This document shows, piece by piece, positions 1 through 6,543 of a stretch of DNA of 10,052 nucleotides. Origin of the DNA: DATAFO01 sp046728935. Lineage in GTDB: Bacteria > Actinomycetota > Thermoleophilia > Solirubrobacterales > 70-9. Numbering within the stretch: position 1 is the stretch's first letter; each line of letters begins with the position of its first letter. The notes under the pieces were generated by a model that saw nothing but the letters and a program-made list of their open reading frames with translations, searched no databases and was not told the DNA's origin. A program made the position numbers and the translations under genes. The stretch is taken from contig JBKPFS010000162.1 of assembly GCA_046728935.1 (NCBI GenBank), forward strand, positions 1 through 10,052, given 5' to 3'.

Positions 1-2
1 TC

Positions 3-974
3 GCGGGCGTCGCCGCGCTCCGGGGCAGGCGCTGGCTCGGCGCGGGCCTGGCGGCCCTCGCGAGCGCCGCTGCGCTCGACGACATGCCACCCCACGGCCG
101 GCGGCGATTGCGGAGTCTTCTCCCCAAGGGCCAGCGCTCGCAGGTCGCGGCCGAGTTGGGGCCCGCGGACGCGGAGCGCACCGTCATCGTCAGCGCCCAC
201 CACGACGCACCACGGTCCGGCCTCCTCTACAGCCCGGCGATCCCGCAGACGCTGCTGCGCGGCGTCCCGCCGGATCGGGTTCCGAACACTGGACCGCCGC
301 TGATGTGGGCGGCGATCGGGGGCCAGGTGGCGGTCGCGTCCGGTGCCGCGCTCGGCAACCGGCTGCTCGCGGCCGCCGGGACGGTGTGGGCGGCGGGGGA
401 GGCCGCGGTGTTCGCGGACCTCGCAGCGCGCGACGCGGTCCCGGGCGCCAACGACAACGGCAGTGGGGTCGTCGGCCTGCTCGCCGTGGCGCGCGCGCTG
501 GCCGCGGATCCGCCCGAGAACCTCCGCGTGCTCTTCCTCTCCACGTCCGAGGAGGCGACCTGCGATGGGATCGCAGCGTTCGCGGACCGCCACTTCCCGG
601 AGCTCCCGACCGAGACGACCTTCTTCCTCTGCCTGGAGTCGATCGGCTCGCCCCAGCTCGCCGTCCTTCGAGGCGAGGGCATGTTCGGGATCCGCGACTT
701 CCCGCCCCGGTCGCTCGCGCTCCTCGACGGTATGGCCGACGAGCTCGAGATCGAGCTGAAGCCGCACCTGCGCACTCGCAACGCCACGGACGCCGTCCAG
801 CCACTCTTCGCGGGCTACGAGTGCGCGTCGATCGTCTCCGTCACCGAGCTCAACCAGATCGCGAACTACCACTGGCCCACGGACGTTCCTGAGAACGTCG
901 ACTACGACACGCTCCGGGACGCGATCCGCCTCGCCGAGGCGACGGTCCGCCGGCTCGGCGAGCGCTGGCTGTGA
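3..974 (+). CDS. M28-family zinc peptidase, membrane-associated, 5' end outside window
   Basis: The frame is open to the left edge, so the ATG at 84 is probably internal and the true start lies upstream. M28 enzymes are aminopeptidase/carboxypeptidase-like hydrolases with two co-catalytic zinc ions. All expected metal and catalytic residues are visible: H-x-D in the motif AHHDA (codons 198-206), the bridging Asp in GANDNGSG (453-455), the Glu pair in STSEEA (549-554), an acidic ligand in CLESIG (636-638) and the late His in NYHWPTD (870-872). A hydrophobic stretch before position 84 looks like a transmembrane helix. The H-x-D and GANDNGSG motifs are about 82 residues apart, much more than in compact secreted M28 enzymes, and the insert is hydrophobic (roughly 294-425). 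Substrate is unknown. The stop overlaps a possible small downstream ORF. The family call is firm; membrane topology is inferred. Confidence 0.87.
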   Translation, partial: AGVAALRGRRWLGAGLAALASAAALDDMPPHGRRRLRSLLPKGQRSQVAAELGPADAERTVIVSAHHDAPRSGLLYSPAIPQTLLRGVPPDRVPNTGPPLMWAAIGGQVAVASGAALGNRLLAAAGTVWAAGEAAVFADLAARDAVPGANDNGSGVVGLLAVARALAADPPENLRVLFLSTSEEATCDGIAAFADRHFPELPTETTFFLCLESIGSPQLAVLRGEGMFGIRDFPPRSLALLDGMADELEIELKPHLRTRNATDAVQPLFAGYECASIVSVTELNQIANYHWPTDVPENVDYDTLRDAIRLAEATVRRLGERWL

Positions 975-1183
975 TCGAATCCCGGGCCGGCTGGTTTAGA
1001 CCTCGGCGCGGGGGGTTATCAAGCGCCCCAGTGGATCTGAGCCTGATCGGCCCGGACAGGCGAGAGGTGGGACATGTCGGCGAGCTCCGGCTCGCGCGGA
1101 TGTGGGTGACCGTTGCCGACGTCGGCGGCATGGCTGTGGGGATCGGCGCCGCGGTCGCGCTGATCCTGGCCCTGATCGTCTGA
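971..1183 (+). CDS. possible small single-helix membrane protein
   Basis: This 70-codon ORF starts with GTG inside the stop codon of the M28 peptidase (GTGA overlap), an arrangement seen elsewhere in this window between genuine co-translated genes. The N-terminal half is arginine- and proline-rich and not distinctive. The last ~22 residues, starting near the sequence VADVGGMAVGIGAA, are almost wholly hydrophobic and end at the stop, as in a tail-anchored or single-pass peptide. Other possible starts in frame are GTG at 1031, GTG at 1067 and ATG at 1100; the last would leave only 27 residues, essentially the helix. No recognisable family. In DNA this GC-rich a chance ORF of this length is common, so the hydrophobic tail and the overlap are the only support. 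Confidence 0.35.
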   Translation: MIESRAGWFRPRRGGLSSAPVDLSLIGPDRREVGHVGELRLARMWVTVADVGGMAVGIGAAVALILALIV

Positions 1184-1212
1184 CGCCCTCGTAGCGGCGC
1201 CAAGCCGGTTGG

Positions 1213-1227
1213 CCCGAGCTACTCGGG
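1213..1227. terminator. short GC hairpin over crotonase stop codon
   Basis: CCCGAG and CTCGGG form a perfect 6-bp stem with a 3-nt loop. On the minus strand the loop is exactly the TAG stop of the crotonase gene. It lies between two convergent transcripts, where a terminator is expected, but there is no U-tract on either side. It may be a weak bidirectional stop signal or chance in GC-rich DNA. Confidence 0.25.
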
Positions 1228-2022
1228 GTCCGCGAACGACGCCGGCTGCTTGCTGAGTGTGGCCTGCACGGCGGCGATCTGATTCGGCGAGCCGAGCAGC
1301 GCCTGCTGGAGCTCCGACTCGAGCGCCAGGCTCTGGGCGGCCGACGTGCGCCAGCCGCGCTCGAAGACCCGCTTCGCGCTTCGAATCGCGTCGGGCGAGC
1401 GGGCGGCGATCTCGGCTGCGAGCGCCCGGGCCGCCGCGCGCGGGTCGTCGTCGAGTCGCGTTACGAGGCCGAGCTCGAGCGCTTCGGGGGCCTCGATGAT
1501 CCGGCCGGTGTAGGCGAGCTCCCTCGCGACGTCGGGCCGCACGAGGCCCGGAAGCGTGCCGCTCAGGCTCATGTCCGGGATCAACCCGTAGCGAATCTCC
1601 ATCACGCCGAGCCGTGTGTCGGGGCCCGCGATGCGGATGTCGGCGCCGAGCGCGATCTGGAGCCCGCCGCCGAAGCACGCGCCGTGGATCGCGGCGATCA
1701 CCGGCATCGGGAGCTCGCGCCAGCCGTAGGCGACCCGCTGGACGAAGTTGGCAATGGATCCGTCGACCGGCGCGAAGCCGGCGTCGAAGGAGCCGCCCCC
1801 GTCGCCGGCCATGAAACTGGCGAAGTCGAGGCCGGAGCAGAAGCTGGGCCCCTCGCCGGAGAGCACCACGGCCCGGACGCCACGAGCCTCGCCCAGCTCG
1901 TCGAGCGCGCCGTGGAGAGCCTCGAACATCGCCCAGTCGAGGCCGTTGTGCTTGTCGCCGCGGACCATCCGCACGTCGCCGACGCCGTCGGCCACCACGA
2001 CGCGGACGCGCTCCTCGCTCAT
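1219..2022 (-). CDS. crotonase/enoyl-CoA hydratase-family protein
   Basis: A 267-residue protein, normal for the crotonase superfamily, which stabilises an acyl-CoA enolate in an oxyanion hole and performs hydration, isomerisation or hydrolysis. The first oxyanion-hole segment is FCSGLD (61-66) and the second is CFGGG (116-120). The acidic residue equivalent to Glu164 of rat mitochondrial enoyl-CoA hydratase is E142 in LGVMEI. The Glu144 equivalent is replaced by Gln (Q122, in GGGLQIA), so classical two-glutamate hydratase chemistry is doubtful and the exact reaction is open. The start is the ATG whose ATGA overlaps the stop of the upstream acyl-CoA dehydrogenase gene. The frame stays open far upstream, but that stretch is out-of-frame acyl-CoA dehydrogenase sequence. 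There is no clear Shine-Dalgarno, so translation is probably coupled. The family is certain, the specific activity is not. Confidence 0.9.
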   Translation of the reverse strand: MSEERVRVVVADGVGDVRMVRGDKHNGLDWAMFEALHGALDELGEARGVRAVVLSGEGPSFCSGLDFASFMAGDGGGSFDAGFAPVDGSIANFVQRVAYGWRELPMPVIAAIHGACFGGGLQIALGADIRIAGPDTRLGVMEIRYGLIPDMSLSGTLPGLVRPDVARELAYTGRIIEAPEALELGLVTRLDDDPRAAARALAAEIAARSPDAIRSAKRVFERGWRTSAAQSLALESELQQALLGSPNQIAAVQATLSKQPASFADPE

Positions 2023-3689
2023 CGGGTCGGTGCGTGGCGCTCGACGATGCGCTCGAAGTCGACGCCGGGCGGAAGCGTTCCGAAGGCGCGTCCGGCGTCG
2101 CCGCCGAGGCGCGAGACGCAGAACGCGTCGGCGACCGCCGGGTCGCCGTAGCGCACCAGCAGCGAGCCCTGGAGGACGAGCGCCATCCACTCCACAACTC
2201 GCCGCGCCCGCGACTCGATCGCGTCGAGGTCGGAGAGCTCCTCGCGCAGCTCGGTCGCCGCGGCGTCGAGACGGGCGTCGACTCCGGCGCCCTCGTCGAC
2301 CTCGGCGAAGAACGCCTCGACCGAGGCCGGGCTCTTCGCCATCCCGCGCAGCACGTCGAGGCACTGGACGTTGCCGGACCCCTCCCAGATCGAGTTCAGC
2401 GGTGCCTCCCGATACAGGCGCGGCATTCCCGACTCCTCGACGTAGCCGTTGCCGCCGAGGCACTCCAGCGCCTCCGCGGCGTGCATCGGCGCTCGCTTCG
2501 TGAGCCAGTACTTCACCACCGCGTTGGCGAGCCGCTTGAAGCTCTGGGCCTGCTCGTCGCCGGCGACCGCCTCGTCGTACGCGCGCGCGAGCCGGAGCGC
2601 CGCGATCGTGGCGGCCTCGGACTCCACCGCCAGGTCGGCGAGCACGTTTCGCATCAACGGCTGGTCGATGAGCGTCTTGCCGAAGGCGGAGCGGTGCGCC
2701 GCGTGCCAACTCGCCAGCGCCACGCCCGCGTGCATGCCCGCAGCGGCCCCGCCCGCGCAGTCGAGGCGGGTGTGGTTGACCATCTCGATGATGGTCGGAA
2801 CCCCGCGACCCTCCTCGCCCACCATCCGCGCCCAGGTGCCTCGGAACTCGACCTCCGAGGAGGCATTGGAGCGGTTGCCGAGCTTGTCCTTCAGCCGCTG
2901 AAGGTGGATCCGGTTGCGCTCGCCGTCGGGGGTGAAGCGCGGCATCAGGAAGCACGAGAGCCCGCCCTCGGCCTGAGCGAGGACGAGGAACGCGTCGCAC
3001 ATGGGAGCCGAGAAGAACCACTTGTGACCCGTGAGCTCGTACTCGGCTCCGCGACCGCCCCCGTTCAGCGGGCGCGCCGTGGTCGTGTTCGCGCGCACGT
3101 CCGAGCCGCCCTGCTTCTCGGTCATGCCCATCCCGCAGAGCGCCCCCTTCTTGTCGGGCGCCGGCACCATCCGCTCGTCGTAGGCGAGCGAGAGGAAGCG
3201 CGACTCCCACTCCTCGGCCAGCTCGGGCTGGGCGCGCAGCGCCGGGATGGCCGAGTAGGTCATCGAGATCGGGCAGCCAACCCCGGCCTCCACCTGCCCC
3301 AGCAGCATGAACATCACCTGGCGCGCCACGTGCGCGCCGGGCCTCGGCTCGCGCCACGGCAGCGCATGGAGCCCGTTGGAGACGCCGAGGTCCAACAGGT
3401 GGTGCCAGGCGGGATGGAACTCGACCTCGTCGATCCGGTTGCCGAAGCGGTCGTGCGTACGAAGCTTGGGCGCGTTCTCGTTCGCCTCAACGCCGAGCTT
3501 GATCGTCTGCGGCCGGCCGCAGATCGCGCCCAGCTGCCGTGCCTGGTCCGCCGCCCAGGCGCCGCCCTCGCGCTCGAGCGCCTCGACCAGCACCCGGTCG
3601 GACTCGAACGTGTTGTAGCCCTCGAGCGGCGGCGGCTGGTTGAAGACCTCGTGGGTCGCGGCGGCGGGGCGGGGCTCGGTCGTCGCCAT
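2019..3689 (-). CDS. aidB: AidB-type acyl-CoA dehydrogenase
   Basis: A 556-residue flavoenzyme that resembles E. coli AidB along its whole length: HEVFNQPPPL near the N-terminus, the FHPAWH segment (91-96), GMGMTEKQGGSD (186-197), GHKWFFSAP (221-229), LKDKLGNRSNAS (266-277) and IWEGSGN (434-440). The Glu in the last motif (E436) matches the catalytic base position of acyl-CoA dehydrogenases. E. coli AidB is induced by alkylation damage, binds DNA and FAD and has weak isovaleryl-CoA dehydrogenase activity. Here the co-transcribed crotonase, entered through a 4-bp overlap, points to acyl-CoA metabolism instead, which is inference. The start at MATTEPRP is preferred over upstream in-frame codons because alignment to AidB begins just after it and a TACAAT hexamer sits 9 nt upstream. 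There is no Shine-Dalgarno. Confidence 0.93.
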   Translation of the reverse strand: MATTEPRPAAATHEVFNQPPPLEGYNTFESDRVLVEALEREGGAWAADQARQLGAICGRPQTIKLGVEANENAPKLRTHDRFGNRIDEVEFHPAWHHLLDLGVSNGLHALPWREPRPGAHVARQVMFMLLGQVEAGVGCPISMTYSAIPALRAQPELAEEWESRFLSLAYDERMVPAPDKKGALCGMGMTEKQGGSDVRANTTTARPLNGGGRGAEYELTGHKWFFSAPMCDAFLVLAQAEGGLSCFLMPRFTPDGERNRIHLQRLKDKLGNRSNASSEVEFRGTWARMVGEEGRGVPTIIEMVNHTRLDCAGGAAAGMHAGVALASWHAAHRSAFGKTLIDQPLMRNVLADLAVESEAATIAALRLARAYDEAVAGDEQAQSFKRLANAVVKYWLTKRAPMHAAEALECLGGNGYVEESGMPRLYREAPLNSIWEGSGNVQCLDVLRGMAKSPASVEAFFAEVDEGAGVDARLDAAATELREELSDLDAIESRARRVVEWMALVLQGSLLVRYGDPAVADAFCVSRLGGDAGRAFGTLPPGVDFERIVERHAPTR

Positions 3690-3698
3690 CGAGGCCGG

Positions 3699-3704
3699 AT
3701 TGTA
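3699..3704 (-). promoter_or_regulatory. putative -10 element of aidB operon
   Basis: TACAAT on the minus strand matches the TATAAT consensus at 5 of 6 positions and ends 9 nt before the aidB ATG. That implies a transcript start within a few bases of the start codon, i.e. a leaderless or near-leaderless mRNA, consistent with the missing Shine-Dalgarno. No good -35 hexamer is visible; the expected -35 position (about 3722-3727) lies inside the left arm of the palindrome. Confidence 0.45.
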
Positions 3705-3719
3705 TGCGCCCCCGGGCCC

Positions 3720-3766
3720 ACGAGACCGGGATTGAGCACGCATGTGGTGCCCAAACCAGGTTTCGT
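3720..3766. promoter_or_regulatory. imperfect palindrome in divergent aidB/icd spacer
   Basis: Two 20-nt arms (3720-3739 and 3747-3766) are inverted copies of each other with 16 of 20 positions matching, separated by 7 nt. Each arm carries an ACC-N-GG core (centres near 3728 and 3758, 30 bp or about three helical turns apart). The right core is itself a perfect 11-bp palindrome, AAACCAGGTTT. The position between two divergent start-adjacent promoters fits an operator for a dimeric or tetrameric regulator acting on both operons. The regulator is not identified. In RNA the arms could also pair as a hairpin, but neither predicted transcript would include them. Confidence 0.5.
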
Positions 3767-3793
3767 CGCGCGCGGCGTCCGGAGACTCGTAGA

Positions 3794-3799
3794 TAGCAT
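3794..3799 (+). promoter_or_regulatory. putative -10 element of icd-mdh operon
   Basis: TAGCAT keeps the key T-A and final A-T positions of the consensus (4 of 6) and ends 9 nt before the icd ATG, the same spacing as on the aidB side. No Shine-Dalgarno is present before icd. There is no recognisable -35. An overlapping alternative, TAGATA at 3790, fits the consensus less well. Confidence 0.35.
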
Positions 3800-3808
3800 C
3801 GCCCCGCC

Positions 3809-5028
3809 ATGGCGAAGATCAAGGTCGAAAACCCGATCGTCGAGCTCGACGGCGACGAGATGACCCGGATCATCTGGGCCTTCATCAAGGAGCAGCTGAT
3901 CCTTCCCGACCTCGATGTCGAGCTGATCTATTTCGATCTCGGGATCGAGAGCCGCGACGCCACCGACGACCAGATCACGGTCGACGCCGCGAACGCGATC
4001 AAGGAGCACGGCGTCGGCGTCAAGTGCGCGACGATCACGCCCGACGAGGCGCGGGTGAAGGAGTTCGGGCTGAAGCGGATGTACCGCTCGCCGAACGGGA
4101 CGATCCGCAACATCCTCGGCGGGGTGATCTTCCGCGAGCCGATCGTGATCTCGAACATCCCGCGGCTGGTTCCGGGCTGGACGAAGCCGATCGTGATCGG
4201 CCGCCACGCCTTCGGCGATCAGTACCGGGCCACCGACACGAGGATCCCCGGCCAGGGGAGGCTGACGCTCAACTTCGTCCCGGAGGACGGCTCGGACCCG
4301 ATCGAGCTCGAGGTCTTCGACTTCCCCGAGGGCGGCGGGGTGGCGATGGCCATGTACAACCTCGACGACTCGATCCGCGACTTCGCGCGGGCCTCGTTCC
4401 GCTACGGGCTCGAGCGGGGATATCCGGTCTACATGTCGACCAAGAACACGATCCTGAAGACCTACGACGGGCGCTTCAAGGACCTCTTCCAGGAGGTGTT
4501 CGACTCGGAGTTCAAGGACGAGTTCCAGGCCGCCGGGCTCACCTATGAGCACCGCCTGATCGACGACATGGTCGCCGCGGCCCTGAAGTGGGAGGGCGGC
4601 TATGTGTGGGCGTGCAAGAACTACGACGGCGACGTCCAGTCGGACACCATCGCCCAGGGTTTCGGGTCGCTCGGCCTGATGACCAGCGTGCTGATGACGC
4701 CCGACGGGAACACGGTCGAGGCCGAGGCCGCGCACGGCACCGTGACCCGCCACTACCGCCAGCACCAGCAGGGGAAGCCGACCTCCACCAACCCCATCGC
4801 CTCGATCTTCGCCTGGACCCGCGCCCTCGAGGCGCGCGGGCGCCTGGACTCCACGCCCGAGGTCACCGAGTTCGCCGAGGCGCTGGAGCGCGTCTGCGTG
4901 CGGACGGTGGAGAGCGGGAAGATGACAAAGGACCTGGCGCTGCTCGTCGGCGAGGGTCAGGAGTTCCAGACCACCGAGGAGTTCCTCGCTTCGATCGACG
5001 AGAACCTGAAGAAGGAGATGCAAATCCA

Positions 5029-5032
<4 letters not shown>
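3809..5032 (+). CDS. icd: NADP-dependent isocitrate dehydrogenase (eukaryote-like homodimeric type)
   Basis: A 407-residue enzyme that oxidatively decarboxylates isocitrate to 2-oxoglutarate in the TCA cycle, making NADPH in the cytoplasm. It belongs to the same subfamily as human IDH1 and shares its numbering almost exactly: S94, R100, R109 and R132 for isocitrate binding (SPNGTIRN and GRHAFGDQYR), K212 for catalysis, D252, D275 and D279 for the metal, and R314/H315 in GTVTRHYR, the pair that selects NADP over NAD. It is not the ~740-residue monomeric IDH found in many other actinobacteria. The ATG is the only sensible start: the family begins a few residues before the GDEMTRIIW motif (15-23). 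The stop overlaps the mdh start (GTGA), so the two are co-transcribed and probably translationally coupled. Confidence 0.97.
5012..5017 (+). promoter_or_regulatory. Shine-Dalgarno of mdh inside icd
   Basis: AAGGAG lies within the last codons of icd, with 11 nt before the GTG at 5029. It is the clearest ribosome-binding site in the window and supports the GTG start of mdh; the other genes here have none. Confidence 0.6.
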
Positions 5033-6015
<983 letters not shown>

Positions 6016-6017
6016 CG

Positions 6018-6075
6018 CGGCGGCTCTTACCCGGTGCTTCGACACCGGGCCGAGCCGCGGGCCTCAGAGCCGCCG
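6018..6075 (+). terminator. hairpin region after mdh with two competing stems
   Basis: An inner stem CCCGGTG/CACCGGG (6030-6036 with 6043-6049, loop CTTCGA) is perfect. The flank at 6021-6026 (CGGCTC) can pair with GAGCCG at 6052-6057. Alternatively the longer CGGCGGCTCT (6018-6027) can pair perfectly over 10 bp with 6066-6075. It begins 2 nt after the mdh stop. No U-tract follows, so this may be a weak intrinsic terminator, an mRNA 3'-end stabiliser or an attenuator before the downstream gene. Confidence 0.5.
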
Positions 6076-6098
6076 GTCGGATGCGAGCCCGCCGAGGT

Positions 6099-6104
6099 TA
6101 TGAT
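6099..6104 (+). promoter_or_regulatory. putative -10 element of cyclic-nucleotide-binding gene
   Basis: TATGAT matches 5 of 6 consensus positions and ends 7 nt before the ATG at 6112, so transcription would start at or next to the start codon. No convincing -35 is visible. The hexamer argues for a promoter separate from icd-mdh. Confidence 0.45.
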
Positions 6105-6111
6105 CGCCGCG

Positions 6112-6528
6112 ATGGCGGAGGTCACGGAGACGCTCGCGCGTGTGCCGCTCTTTGCGAAGCTGCCGAGGAAGGAGCTTCAGCGCCTGGCCCGGGCGCTCAA
6201 GGAGCGGATCTTTCCGCCGGGACACAAGATCACCACGGAGGGCGAGGGCGGGATCGGGTTCTTCGTCATCGAGGAGGGCACGGCGACGATCACCCGTGGG
6301 GGTGAGACGATCCGCACGCTGGGCCCAGGGGACTACTTCGGCGAGATCGCGCTGATCGACCAGGGGCCGCGTTCGGCGACGATCGTCGCCGACACCGAGC
6401 TTCGCTGTCAGGGGATGACGGCGTGGGAGTTTCGCCCCCTCGTCCAGACCCGTCCCGAGATCGCCTGGCCGCTGCTCGAGACGCTCGTCGCCAGGCTCCG
6501 CGACGCCGAGCGACGCGCCGCCACCTAA
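6112..6528 (+). CDS. stand-alone cyclic-nucleotide-binding domain protein
   Basis: A 138-residue protein consisting of little more than one cNMP-binding (Crp-like) beta-barrel domain. The phosphate-binding cassette is intact: FGEIAL (76-81) with the ribose-contacting Glu E78, and PRSAT (86-90) with the phosphate-contacting Arg R87, so real cAMP or cGMP binding is plausible. A C-terminal helix (about 105-133) follows, but there is no DNA-binding domain and no membrane segment. It may therefore act by protein-protein contact as a free sensor. The start at MAEVTETL is chosen because TATGAT precedes it by 7 nt; the in-frame codons at 6034 and 6100 lie in the hairpin region and inside that hexamer. 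The gene is convergent with the nucleotidyl cyclase gene, only 15 bp between stops. Confidence 0.88.
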   Translation: MAEVTETLARVPLFAKLPRKELQRLARALKERIFPPGHKITTEGEGGIGFFVIEEGTATITRGGETIRTLGPGDYFGEIALIDQGPRSATIVADTELRCQGMTAWEFRPLVQTRPEIAWPLLETLVARLRDAERRAAT

Positions 6529-6543
6529 CGCGCCCAGGCGGAC

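Noticed and set aside
2023..3357. Long N-terminal extension of the crotonase frame
   Set aside because: The upstream part is out-of-frame translation of aidB. Crotonase homology begins at the ATG at 2022, which overlaps the aidB stop.
2034..3863. 609-codon plus-strand ORF opposite aidB and across the divergent spacer
   Set aside because: It is antisense to a clear AidB homologue, is dominated by Arg/Ala/Gly/Leu/Val without any motif, and arises from the GC bias of the third codon position on the other strand.
3314..5023. 569-codon minus-strand ORF opposite icd
   Set aside because: It covers icd in antisense and the divergent spacer, then runs out of frame through aidB; composition is low-complexity and no family is recognisable.
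4588..5028. N-terminal extension of the mdh frame
   Set aside because: It is a shadow of icd. The Rossmann motif starts 10 residues after the GTG at 5029, which has a Shine-Dalgarno.
6034..6111. Earlier start for the cNMP-binding gene
   Set aside because: The codons fall in the post-mdh hairpin region and inside the TATGAT hexamer, and add residues outside the domain.
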